From Prorocentrum cordatum (taxonomy: Eukaryota; Sar; Dinophyceae; Prorocentrales; Prorocentraceae), in contig CAUYUJ010012803.1 of NCBI GenBank assembly GCA_963575745.1, positions 346,159 to 410,158 on the forward strand: a DNA stretch of 64,000 bases, read 5' to 3'. The notes beneath the pieces were generated by a model. The model had not been told where the DNA came from and ran no database searches. It saw nothing but the letters and a program-made list of their open reading frames with translations. Both the position numbers and the translations under genes were made by a program. Positions 1 to 9,471 of this stretch are shown here, piece after piece. Numbering within the stretch: position 1 is the stretch's first letter; each line of letters starts with the position of its first letter.

Positions 1-64
1 GTCCAGCACCACAGGACAGTGGTGCTGGACGCACTGCGGCAGTGCCAGGGTTGCACGTGTAGAG

Positions 65-237
65 GGGGGCGATACTCAGGAGGGGAAAAACACACAGACA
101 CAATTAATCGTCGATTCTCAGATAATATGGGTAACTATGGGAAGTGGGGGAAAGACAAAAACGCAGAAGGTATTGGAAAAGATTGGGAATATGTTTATTT
201 GTGTCTATTTATGCGTGTGTCCCAGGGCCCCTTCAGT
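65..237 (-). repeat. Dispersed repeat family W, copy 1
   Basis: About 170 bp, more AT-rich than its surroundings, matching in reverse orientation the segments at 31745, 45044 and 59565. Shared landmarks are a GGGGCCC(C)AGGGACACA start, spaced ACACAAAT words, a CCCCCCACTTCC core and an end rich in GTCTGTGTTTTCT. Only weak terminal inverted similarity is visible. I cannot assign it to a known superfamily. Confidence 0.7.
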
Positions 238-340
238 TACGTTATGGGGGCGATGATAGGGGGGAGGGGGGGGGGCATAACGCGCGTTATGGCCCAGAGG
301 GCAATCGAGAAACGATGTCCAGCACACACACATACACACG

Positions 341-493
341 GGTCCTGGAACATATCCCTATCCCTATGCTGGGCATCTCCTCATCACGATGCCAATCTTA
401 GGGATTCCCTCAGTTTTTTCAGGGCGAATCCCTAAGATTGCTATCGCCTTTTGGCGTGTCAGTCTTAGGGATAGGTATAAGTTCGAGGCTGGT
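341..493 (-). mobile_element. Inverted-repeat element family I, copy 1
   Basis: Matches the elements at 30438 and 55878. Ends carry CCAGCCT.GAAC followed by TATCCCTATCCC, repeated inverted at the other end. Internally ATCTTAGGGATTC and AAGGCGAT words form further hairpins. No coding capacity, so it is a MITE-like non-autonomous element. Confidence 0.75.
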
Positions 494-822
494 GAACACA
501 CTCAAGTAGCCCCCTCCGAAGAATTCCAGCCCGAGAAATCTGGGGGTCACGCAGGCTAGGCAACGACTCCTGACAGGTCATCGTAAGAACGATCAAAATT
601 TATAAACCCCGCTCAGGGAGCCACTGCGCCGCATCAGGCTGGATCCGGCCCGGGATTAAACAGGATTCGACAAGAGTCAAGCGATTCAGCCGTATCAGGC
701 GGGACTGCACCGGATTAGGCTTGTGGTCGACCACGGATCTACCAGCGCCGATACCGAATCGAACCTTCCAGGAGCTGCATCCGAATCTGCAGGCATCGTG
801 CCACCATCAGGAACGCATGGCA
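494..822. other. Unassigned spacer
   Basis: About 330 bp with no recognisable coding frame, array or repeat shared elsewhere in the window. The words CCGGATTAGGC and CATCAGGCTGGATCCGGCCCGG give weak internal similarity only. Confidence 0.4.
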
Positions 823-991
823 TTAAGTCGGGCGTGTCCCCGTCAAGGGGGATGTTCGACGCATTTTTTTTAATATATATATATATAATAAAAAAACTTA
901 TTCCAACATGGTCGAACAATGCAAAAACATGTTCCCAGACTATTTTACTATTTTTGAATATTCCCCCTGTCAAGGGACAGGCCCGACTTAC
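823..991. mobile_element. Family A element, copy A1 (8-bp TSD)
   Basis: 169 bp with termini TTAAGTCGGGCGTGTCC and its inverse. Flanked by a perfect 8-bp direct repeat GCATGGCA (815-822 and 992-999). The interior is AT-rich (TA run at 870-890) and has no ORF. An 8-bp duplication is typical of the hAT superfamily, but no transposase is present, so the class is an inference. Confidence 0.88.
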
Positions 992-1278
992 GCATGGCAA
1001 GGAACGATGGGGGCTCTTCGGGCCACGGTGGGCCCAGGACACCCACCGGCTCGGACACGCGACTCCCAGGGAGGGCCCGAGAGCCCGAGGCCACAGAGGC
1101 CCTCACCCTCAGCGTCGTGACGGCAGGCCCGCGTGCTGGCTGCCGCAGAAGGAGGCAACGACGCCACAGACACACGAACTTTTGGCGCTCCGCTCGGGGC
1201 GTCCCAAAGCCTAGACGTTCCGTTCGAAGGCCATTAGACATGTGCATTTGTTTTTTGGTTGTTATCCCTCTCTCCCTA

Positions 1279-1401
1279 TATTTATATATATATGTACATA
1301 TATATATATATATATATGTTTATTTCTCTCTCTCTGTCTCTCTCTTTTCTGTCTCTCTCTTTCTCTCTCTCTCTCTTGTTTTCTCTCTCTCTCTCTCTCT
1401 G
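1279..1401. repeat. (TA)n then (TC)n microsatellite
   Basis: TATATA/ACATAT run to about 1320, followed by TCTCTC repeats with occasional TG interruptions. Open frames here are low-complexity translations. Confidence 0.9.
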
Positions 1402-1591
1402 CTCATAGCGCTTTTGCTTCCTCGAGCCCGCGCGTCTGGGCCGCGGGCCCGCGTGCTGGCTGCCGGCGCACGGCGGCACCCTCTCGCGGGCGGGGGCCGC
1501 GGGGGCGGGGCGGGCCTGCGCCATGCGCGCCACCTGCGGCCACACGGGCGGCGCCTCGCGCCGGCGGTGGGGCGGGCGGGCGCGGGGGCAC

Positions 1592-2008
1592 CGCGTCACG
1601 GTGGGGGGGGGGCGACCCAAAAACCTTCGTCCTCCTCCTCCTCCTCCTCCTTCTCCTCCTCCTCCTCCTCCTCCTTCTCCTCCATTCTCCTCCTCCTCCA
1701 TTCTCCTCCTCCTTCTCCTGGGGGGGAGGCGCCCCAAAAAGGGGGTCCAGCTGCAAGGGGGTGGTGCAATAGGTTTGGGGCAATGGTGTTGCAGATGTAT
1801 TGTGCTGGAGACTTGTATTGCAGTGTATTGCCAGCAATGTATTGCACGCGAAAATTCAGCGATAGATTTTTGCGCCCCGGAATGTATTGCACGCCCGAAA
1901 TGTAGTGCAACCCCATAAATCTATTGCACCAAATCTATTGCACCACCCCCTTGTCGCTGGATCCCCTTTTGGGTCAACCCGAGTCATGGTGGGGGGGGCG
2001 ACCATGAG
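1592..2008. mobile_element. Inverted-repeat element containing a CTC array
   Basis: Arms at about 1732-1784 and 1923-1974 are inverted copies (shared words CAAGGGGGTGGTGCAATAG and CCCAAAA.GGG.TCCAGC). Between them are many TGTATTGCA words in both orientations. A CTC array lies at 1624-1722 outside the left arm. A roughly 21-bp direct repeat, GTCAYGGTGGGGGGG..CGACC, occurs at 1595-1617 and 1983-2003 and could be a long target duplication or a transduced flank. Confidence 0.55.
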
Positions 2009-2221
2009 TATCGTTCAACTGATCCCCGTCCCCAGCGGCGTGGCCTGGGCCCCACTGGCCGATGTACCCCCCCTAGATGGGGATATAGGTCGTTCCCCTG
2101 GGTTTCGAGGGGTGCATCCCCAACGATTGTGGTAATTTTGCAGGGGTCTCGAAGGGGATGGAGATGGGGATGGGGATCGGTTAAACGATACCGAGACAAA
2201 CGTAGAGTGCAAAAAATCCAC

Positions 2222-2335
2222 CCCGATACTGACCACCCCGACACGCGAAGCCGTTTAGTCAACGCGCCCACGGAAGGAATCGAACAGGGCGGGGCTGGTT
2301 AGTAAACGGCCAGGGCCGTGGAATAAACGGCAGTT
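2222..2335. repeat. Dispersed repeat family G, copy 1
   Basis: Shares GCGAAGCCGT, GGAAGGAATCGAACAGGGC and the following GGGGCTG-TTAGT-AACG block with 53665-53780. The GAATCGAACAGGG word recalls a tRNA T-loop, but no cloverleaf can be drawn, so it is called a repeat. Confidence 0.6.
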
Positions 2336-2570
2336 GCCGGTTCCGGGTACCCTTCCTCCCTTGCGAACGGGGGGGGGAGAGAAGCGCGCCCCGTGCGCGC
2401 CCCTTGTGCAGCCACTTGTGGGCCCCGACAGGGCCACCCAAGGGGCACGACGGGTGCACTTTTCCCCCTCCCCTCCCCCCCGCATCTCGCCCCCCCCCCC
2501 CCACACCCACCACGAGAGCGCCTGCGGCGTGCGCCGACCTGGCTCGCTTGCTGCTCCAGAGGAAGGAAAA

Positions 2571-2752
2571 ACGACATGAGCATAAACTCTTGGAGGTCCG
2601 CGCGGACTTCCTGGATCTGCGCTTGACACCCTTCCCTGGCGCGCCTCCCGCGCGCCAGGGGCGGCGCGGGAGGCGCAGACGGCGCGGCCCAGCGCGGATA
2701 CAAGAAATCCGCCCGGAGCGTCCACAGTGTAGATGTTTGTGGCGTGTTTTCT
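2571..2752. mobile_element. Palindromic element family J, copy 1
   Basis: About 180 bp whose halves are inverted copies: ATAAAC, then GGTCCGCGCGGACTTC on the left, and AAATCCGC.CGGAGCG then GTGGCGTGT on the right, around a GC-rich core (GGCGCGCCTCCCGCGC). Same layout at 14421 and 25327. MITE-like, no ORF. Confidence 0.65.
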
Positions 2753-3013
2753 TCTTCGATGCCCGGCATCGTGCCCATCTCGTCCGTGCCCGTGCCAGGC
2801 GTGCCGATGCACGGCTGCGGCGGCCCGAGGCCCACCGTGCGGCGCACAGACCGGGCAGCCCAGGGTGCGGCGGAGCGTTGGGCGTCGGCCCCAGCGCCTG
2901 CCGAGGCGGCGCGGCTGGCCGCGCCTGCTGCCGCCGCCACGGCCACAAGTCGGCCTGCCCCGCGGGTGTGCGGCGGCGCTGGGCCAGGCTCAAGGCCTGC
3001 AGTCAAAGTCTGC

Positions 3014-3170
3014 TACAGTCGGGTCTCTGAGTGGAGAGGACACGCGAAAGGACACAAGACCCTTCCGATGGCCACACTGCCATAGGCATGCGGAGCATGG
3101 GTCGCAAAACACAGGACGTACGGGTAGCCTTGATTTGGCAGGGACGACCTACTACCCAGCCTCGACTGTA
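3014..3170. mobile_element. Family S element, copy 1
   Basis: 157 bp bounded by TACAGTC and its inverse GACTGTA. Shares AGGACACGCGA, AGGACRYAAGACCCTTCCGA, GCCACACTGCCATAGG and TTGGCAGGG.CGACCTACTA with 26707-26862. The left end also resembles family P (42931, 62105), so S and P are probably subfamilies. No target duplication is clear. Confidence 0.72.
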
Positions 3171-3234
3171 CCATGAGGATCGGCTAACAGGGAAGGAGAA
3201 GCCCCCATTTGGCTGCAGGATAGAGGCCCCCCAG

Positions 3235-3420
3235 ACGGGGTCGGAGCGGATGTGGTCGGAGGATCGCGCCGCACCGTCGATGATGCGTCGCCGACGCATC
3301 GGCGACGGAATGGAGACGCTGGCAATGCATCGGCGACGTCGGCGTGTCGAAGTTGGTCTTCCACATCGACCCGCATCGACGATGCATCGGCGATGCGGCG
3401 CGATGCTCCGACCCAATCTA
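3235..3420. repeat. Palindromic repeat family O, copy 1
   Basis: Segment dominated by GCATCGGCGATGC words in both orientations, bounded by GGGGTCGGAG and CTCCGACCC. Similar blocks lie at 24272, 53232 and 60030. Highly foldable; no gene. Confidence 0.7.
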
Positions 3421-3825
3421 CAGTCGGCCCGCAGCATAAGCATGCGCGATAAGTATGCAAGGGCCTTGGAAGGCCATATTAAAGCTTTTCGAGCGGGGCG
3501 CGGTCAACGGAAGTGGCCAAGGATGGGCCGAGGAAGCAAGGATGAAAGGGAAGATTGTCCATCCTTACCATGCTCATTGACTGCACTCAGACTCCATCCG
3601 AACCAAAATACCTCCTTGTTTCAGTGTCTTGACTGCACTCGGCTGGGTAGTTCAGGCCGAGCCAAGCCAAGTCAGGCCCGTGATCCCATGGAGCCCTTCC
3701 AGGCCGCGCCCACAGCTCCTGAGAGGCGCGTGCGGGCACGACGTGAGGTCCGCGGCAGGCAGCCACACTCCATCACCGTCCCTGGCCAGGGCCATACTTT
3801 GAGCAGGGACTGACCGTCTGGGAAA
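3421..3825. other. Unassigned spacer
   Basis: About 400 bp. No repeat shared in the window and no convincing frame. A GACTGCACTC word is repeated at about 3579 and 3630. Confidence 0.35.
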
Positions 3826-4005
3826 TTATCCCTATAGGCCTACCACGACATGCTCTCAGAACCCCAGGCTGTTCCGAGAACAAGAACCAGGCTCTCAGAA
3901 CAGAAGCCCCACGTGCCAAGAGAAGACAGGCTCGGCCAGAAGCGTTCTGAGAGCACGTCGCGCAGAGCACCAAAAGGTTCTCAAAGCATCTTCCAGCGGG
4001 CCTGA
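3826..4005. mobile_element. Family E element, copy 1
   Basis: Starts with CCTATAGGCCTACCACGACATG and CTCTCAGAAC. The inverse appears degraded at the right (GGTTCTCAAAGCAT..GGGCCTGAG). Better copies are at 19040, 59240 and 62276. Confidence 0.65.
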
Positions 4006-4184
4006 GTCGGGCGTTGGCAGAACTGGGTTTGGTGGAGCCCGGTTTGGTGATCTGCACCGGAGGCGCCCCCCCCCGTCCCATTTCTACTCACCGGAACTGC
4101 CGTCGACCGAGAAAACACCAGCTATGGCAAGCCTGGTTTAGCGATTCTGGCCAATTCAAAGGCTCCGGGGCCCTACCACTAACC

Positions 4185-4368
4185 TGATGTCGGGCGTGTC
4201 CCCCTACAGGGGGATTTTCGACGAAAAATTAGAAATACCCCAAAAATAATCAAATCATAGTCTGGGAACTATTTTTGTTGACTATTTTTGGACCTCTTAG
4301 GGGCATTCTGGGAGTATTTTTCACATTTCGTCGAACATCCTCCTGTATGGGGGACATGCCCGACTTAA
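4185..4368. mobile_element. Family A element, copy A2 (8-bp TSD)
   Basis: 184 bp with GTCGGGCGTGTCCCCC termini, inverted at the right end. Flanked by CACTAACC at 4177-4184 and 4369-4376 (perfect 8/8). AT-rich interior with paired TTTCGACGAAAA and TTTCGTCGAA sub-terminal words. Confidence 0.88.
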
Positions 4369-4495
4369 CACTAACCGGGTCCCCTTGCCTGGGGTCCTGG
4401 CCATACCCGACTGTATGGGCGAGCACGGACGCTCCGCCGCTGCTCGGCGGCTGTACCCCGGCGCTGGTGCATGCACACCAGCGCGCGGTGGAGGC

Positions 4496-4714
4496 CGGCA
4501 GGAGGAGGAGAAGGAGCAGGAGGAGGAGAAGAAGGAGGAGGAGGGAAGGAGGAGGAGGAGGAGGAGAAGGAGGAGGAGGAGGAGGGAAGGAGGAGGAGGA
4601 GGAGGAGGAGGAGGAAAAGGAGGAGGAAGAGGGAAGGAGGAGGAGGAGGAGGAGGAGGAGGAGGAGGGAAGGAGGAGGAGGAGGAGGAGGCAGAGGAGGA
4701 GGAAGAGGAGGAGA
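4496..4714. repeat. (GAG)n array, left half of a split array
   Basis: About 215 bp of GGA/GAG with AAG interruptions. It ends where the LINE 3' end begins, and a similar array resumes at 10837 directly beyond the LINE 5' end. The simplest reading is one array split by the insertion. Confidence 0.9.
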
Positions 4715-4729
4715 ACTACAGGATTACAG

Positions 4730-5329
4730 TCATAGCGACGCCAGCCAGTTTTCGAGTAGGAACCACAATTCAAAAAAAGGGCCCTTCGTTTGCATTCTAT
4801 GCCCGCGGGCCGTGAAACTGGCAAACGGGTCGTCCTCACTGGCTCCTGAGGCGGTCCCCTCAGACGACGAAGCCCCAAGCCAGAAGGGCGGCCCCGAACC
4901 ATCACACACCGACGAAGCCGCCGCAAGCGCCACTCTGACCGCCTCAGGAGGACACATCGGGGACGCTTCAGCAAACCTACCCCCAGGGGAGAAGGCGAGG
5001 GGAGCAAAGGCCTTCTGCGCCTCGGATGGCTCGCACCTCCTGCCAGTGCCCTGGGTGTACAGCCTGACAGACGCCTGGGTCCTAGCTTGGATTCCACACC
5101 TCCTGCAAACGCGACTGCTAGGACCCAGGGGCCAAACTTCATGCTCCAAAAAACTCAACAGCTTAGCATTGTTTGGGGGCGCCGGCTTCATTCCTTGATG
5201 CGCAGTAGCCACACTCAACTGACTGTTCACCGCCTCTCGGGCGCTTGCAAGCTGGGCCGTCGCCCGCGCAAAGAACTTACATTCCTTCTTCGCCCGCCTA
5301 AGCTCCTGAGCGAAAGACTCCACGTGCAC
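4730..5329 (-). pseudogene. LINE ORF2, C-terminal tail after RNase H
   Basis: About 200 residues open to the stop at 4730. It follows the RNase H end directly and contains a CxxCG pair (VCRRCGIQARTQ) and a conserved-looking GRFAEASPMCPPEAV stretch. C-terminal CxxC segments are common in LINE ORF2 proteins and are thought to help RNA or DNA binding. The last residues run up to the CTC array, which fixes the 3' end near 4715-4730. Confidence 0.6.
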
Positions 5330-6186
5330 GTCAGAAACCGCGTGCGGCCGAGCCCCGACTTTAGTGAAGAAGTCGGCCCACGAATTGCCGATCTGCCACT
5401 CTGGGGGCTTGTCGGGGGTGCGTCAAACAAAACTCCTCTAAGTCAAGGTGAGCAGGAACCAATTCGAACGCGGGGGGACCTCGGGACCCAGCGCGCGAAA
5501 ATTTTCCGCCAGATCGACGCGTGGGCCCCTTGGGTCATGGACAAACTGGATGACAAGCTTTGGCCCTCCCGCGCGGCTCCCAATACATCAGCAGAAACGA
5601 GCACTCGCAGAAACGGAAAGCTACGCATTCCCTGCAACAGAGCCCAGCGCTCAGCCGCTCCAACAGTCTGCCTGCGGCCAGGCACTTGACCGTACACGGC
5701 CCTGATCGGTCGACCATCTCCCCCCACCTGGATCACCGCCCATCCGCACCTCAAGAATTCCAGCCACGAGCTGTGAAGCCCTGGCCCGTCCGTGCAGGCC
5801 CAGCTGGGCCACGTCTGAGGGTCGGAATCCCAATCGCCCCAGACGAAAACAGGCAGGGTTCCAGAGGCGGGCGACAGAGGCTTGGGTCTACGGGGCAGCC
5901 CAATGGAAAACTCCAGGAGGTCCCAACATTCATGGCCAAAACTATTCACGGCGCGCTCAGACAGCGCGTTTCTGGTCCCCTCAAACTCCTCATCGAACTC
6001 AGGGAGACCTACTGCCGTCGGCTGCTCCAGCAAGTTCGGACAGGCATAGAAGCCGTGGGCCACTGTCCCTGCCAGGCCCAGCTCCAAGAACTGCGGGTGG
6101 GGGGCACATCGGGGAAGCCAGAGGGCGACGCTCAAACCTCTTGGATGCCGACATAAATCCACCAGACCAGAGTAGTCGTAGTGCAC
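5330..6186 (-). pseudogene. LINE ORF2, RNase H domain
   Basis: Type I RNase H fold. The motifs seen are TDGPG (Asp near 5790), AAERWAL (Glu near 5652), VSADVLG (Asp near 5589) and, after a frameshift at about 5445, GNSWADFFTKVGA (Asp near 5385). The D-E-D-D catalytic set is therefore present, but the frame is broken before the last Asp. The domain would digest the RNA strand of the RNA-DNA hybrid during retrotransposition. It lies downstream of the reverse transcriptase. Confidence 0.8.
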
Positions 6187-6793
6187 CCGTCATCTGTGGT
6201 CGTCGCACTGCGCACTTTCGTCCACCAACGATCAAGGGCAAAGCACGCACCCATACTTCCTCGCAGCCTTCCAAATGCTCGGGTAGGTGTGACAAGATCT
6301 GCCTGGATGGCCAGCGAGAGGCGCCGTCCCGCAGTAGTGCGCGAAACTCAGCAAGACACGTATGCATCAAAGAAATCACATTGCCTTCGTCACACACCAC
6401 TATAGTATCGCTCCCCAATTTCCAGCCAATACGCCGTAGAGATAACCAAGTGGCCGCCAACGGCCCTCTCACTCCAAGCCAACTACAAGATCCAGCTTCC
6501 CATTTGGCCTGCAAAGCTCTCCAAGCAGACTCGAGCCGTCCAAACTCCACCCGCTGGTCCCACAGGAAACTGCTATACATGTGGCAAATAGCTACCGTCG
6601 CTTCGTAGATGGGGTCGTAGAATCGCCCCTCCTGGGTCGACAAGTGCACCGTGTGGCTGATACCACCAGATGGAGCTCCAGCCAGGATAGCCGCGGTCTG
6701 CCTTAACTTCTTCAGATCAGCATCGGGCACTCCAGGCGCAGAGGCGCCGTGAGCTGGCGCGCTCAAGAGTCCTGACTTCCATAGCTTGTGCAC
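5999..6793 (-). pseudogene. LINE ORF2, RT-to-RNase H connection
   Basis: Continuous frame of about 264 residues in the same frame as the reverse transcriptase end (7156-6812). It begins HKLWKSGLLSAPAHGASAPG and contains LKKLRQTAA and a WEAGSCSWLGVRGPLAATWL stretch. No enzymatic motif is seen. It shifts frame into the RNase H part between 6186 and 5999. Confidence 0.65.
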
Positions 6794-6811
6794 CTGCCCC
6801 CCAGCCTCCTT

Positions 6812-7921
6812 TCACACCAGAAGCCGTGGCATCCGTGACGTCAACTTGGCAATCCGTGCTTTCGCCACAGGCCTGTGAACACGACCACCGTGCATATCAT
6901 GCCCGGGATTCCTGATGCACCTCTTGTATCTGATCTTTAACACCCCAGCCCAACGCTCAAAGGCGACCCGACCAGCATTAGTAGCAGCCGTGAACGAGGA
7001 CTTGGTTGGCTGGATGATCAGCCTCAGCTTCCTAGCCTCCATAACAAACCTCCTGGTAGCGAGCGCCCGCTCTGGAGAAGCACGTATCTCCTCACCATCC
7101 CATTGCAAAGTGGCATCATCAACCAGAGCCCTCGGGTGCATCGTAGGGTGCACCATCCTTGGTAGCGTGAGTGCATCCTGGTAATATACCCTGTCTCACC
7201 ACGATCATGTCGCTCAAGCTGCCATACGCCTTCACAGCACGCGGCATAGCATAATACGCGACCAACTGCCATAGCAACCTGAGCGGATACTTCGCAGCCC
7301 TTGCCTCAGATATCAGCTCTGCCACCATCGCAGTGTCGAAGCACTTCCACATGTCAATCATGACTGTCACCGAATGCTCATTCAACAGGGTCGCCACCTC
7401 GGCGGTGATATTGTGTGAAAAAGGCCGACGCCGAAGAGGAATATCTTGGCCTAATCCCCCCGATCAGCTCGGAATGGGTTCATCTCAAGCCACTTTCTCG
7501 ACTCAGGGCGCCTCGCCCGTGCCCATATCCTGATGATAGTGTGAATCAGGGCCACCAATCGCGACCCACCACCCTCCTTCGGAATCTTCACCATCCCGGC
7601 GTGGATGCGATTCGCGGGCCACACCAGTAGGGCCCCACAGCGCATGAAGAAACTGGCCATCGCCGCTAGGCCCTGGTCAGACAGGGGCCACAGCGTCCTG
7701 GGTTGCAAACGACTAGGCCCCGCTGCCGTTTTCCAAGCGAAGCTGGGGATCGCCGCGCGCATCCTGTCCACCGTGATGTAAGGCAGGGAATCCCAGCCCT
7801 CTGCGCCCCCCCAGGCAGCTTCAACGTCGACGCTTCGTGGACGTGCCAGAACCTTACTTAGCCCGCAAGCCGAGCTCCCTGCCAGCGAGTTGATGCGGCG
7901 ATAGCTCATCGCCCGAGTCAA
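6812..7921 (-). pseudogene. LINE ORF2, reverse transcriptase domain
   Basis: Reads in three frames. The fingers are WKTAAGPSRLQPRTLWPL and MVKIPKEGGGSRLVALI (7740-7545). After a frameshift between 7451 and 7397, motif A is MIDMWKCFDT (catalytic Asp near 7355) and motif B is RQGILPGC (near 7196). After a second shift near 7150, motif C is ALVDDATL (Asp pair near 7120) and motif D is around LIIQPTKSSF. All polymerase motifs survive as sequence, but the frame does not. It would perform target-primed reverse transcription. Confidence 0.85.
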
Positions 7922-8735
7922 CGATTTCTGAGGCGGCTTGGGCCCTGAAGAACCGATGCGCGCCCGAGCACCCCCCCAGGAATCCGTGCTTCACAAAACC
8001 TCTCCGCCGAGCACGGTCAGCCTTATCATGCTCCTTCTGCAACATAAGATACGCATCGCATACCTTCTAACACTTCCTGTCCAGCTCCGCATCACCCAAA
8101 CGCTCGAACAAGGAAGCGCCTTTGTCCTGTCCTCCGAAGAGCTCAACGACCCAATTTGGAAGCAATGCAGGTACACCCTTACAGCTACCCATTTTGGCTT
8201 ATCGCAATACAGCTTCTCCCAGAAACAACGCCAGCGGCAATAGGTCGGCCTGGGCGCTGACCACGCGTTGCATGCCATCCCAAAACAAGATTTTATCAAC
8301 TGCCTTGGGTATGAACTTCTTTAGGCATAGAAAGTGCTGGGACCATCTATTGGCCACCATGTAGGCCCTCAACTTCTCGCCATGCTGCAGCCTACGTCGA
8401 GGAGGGGCCCACTTGGACCGCACCAGCCTGGTCTCAACTGGTCCCGCACGCCCTGGGGTGGCCACTGCCTCAGGTCCTTTGCAAAGATCATGTACACCCT
8501 GCAACTCTACCTCAATGTTGGCCATCGTGATATCCCAAGCCGCACTGATATCTGACTCGTTCTCCGCAATATATACATATGTATATATACATATGTATAT
8601 ATATATGTATATATATAAACAAGAAAACAACGTTCTCCGACCCATCCCAGAAGGGAAACCGTGGACAGCCAGCTGGCGGAGTCTTGGGAAATGGCATTGG
8701 CCCACAAACGACCCTGCACCATCGATCCATATCAT
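7854..8735 (-). pseudogene. LINE ORF2, endonuclease-to-RT linker
   Basis: Residues such as SDISAAWDITMANIEVEL, GPVETRLVRSKWAPPRRRL and, further on, EHDKADRARRRGFVKHGFLG and HRFFRAQAASEI. These lie in one frame apart from stops near 8199 and 8072 and the 73-bp disruption at 8567-8639. It has the basic, helical character usual for this linker in LINE ORF2. Confidence 0.65.
8567..8630. mobile_element. 64-bp AT-rich insertion with 9-bp TSD inside the LINE
   Basis: ATATATACATATGT-type repeats ending in AAACAAGAAAACAA. It is flanked by perfect direct repeats CGTTCTCCG at 8558-8566 and 8631-8639. Removing the insert plus one repeat (73 bp) rejoins the upstream frame ending FWDGSEN to the downstream frame beginning ESDISAAWD, which restores ORF2 reading across the site. 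Confidence 0.85.
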
Positions 8736-9440
8736 TGGCCAGCACCTGGAAGACCGCGGGCTTGTGAACCTTAATCGTTGAGGACTCCATCACCTTGGGC
8801 TTTCAACCTCGTGGGCAGGTTGACGCAAACCAAACCAAAATCTATGATCGATCCAGGTAGCTCGGCCGCACAGGTCGGTAATTCTGGGGCAAGCACGTGC
8901 CCCCCAACACGTCACGAATAGGTCTGCTGATTTGATTGGGCGTAAGGTCCCAGTCGCCCATCGCAATCCAATCTCCCCCAATACCATTCAAGTTTGCGTA
9001 ATAGTTCGCAATCTTCAACATCGTCGCTTCATTCTCGGGAGTCAAACCCACGCCCGACACGACGTATACTGCAATCGCGATCAGGCCCCCTGGAACGCCC
9101 CAGGCGACACCTGCAGCTACAATCCTCCCAGCCTCCAACACAGGGCAGGGAAGCAGAGGAGGCGCCTTTACGACAATGTGACTCTGCGTCAGGATCGCCG
9201 CACCGCCCGACTTCCCATCGGAGATCGCCTTGTTGGCACCCTCAAAGATACCATGATATCCCAGATCCTTCACATGACTCTGAAGAGATGGTAAGTCCTA
9301 CTTCAAAGTCCTGCGTTCCTGCGCGCTCAAAACCTGCGAAGAGCAACTCTCCAAGAACGCGCTGAGCGGAGCGGCCCCGCCCGCATCCGCTGATATCAGC
9401 TCACCCTTTTGAACCGTCGTCACTGCTTCTATAATATATG
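8720..9440 (-). pseudogene. LINE ORF2, N-terminal EEP (apurinic-like) endonuclease
   Basis: One frame from about 9440 to 8720 with in-frame stops near 9302, 8842 and 8806. Motifs: DLPSLQSHVKDLGY, SGGAAILTQSHI, GRIVAAGVAWG, the catalytic-loop segment AMGDWDLTPNQ (Asp near 8955), and a terminal KVHKPAVFQV block in the place of the usual SDH. In this family the loop is usually GDWN or GDFN; here Asn is Asp. The domain nicks the target DNA to prime reverse transcription. No good ATG opens the frame. Confidence 0.8.
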
Positions 9441-9471
9441 ATCAACCATGTTCCAAGCATGACATTCCAGC

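Noticed and set aside
2260-2300. tRNA gene suggested by GGAATCGAACAGGG (also near 53728)
   Set aside because: No acceptor stem, anticodon loop or D-arm can be built around it. It belongs to dispersed repeat G.
4275-5198. A 307-codon plus-strand frame over 4275-5198
   Set aside because: Half is the GAG array and half is antisense to the LINE tail.
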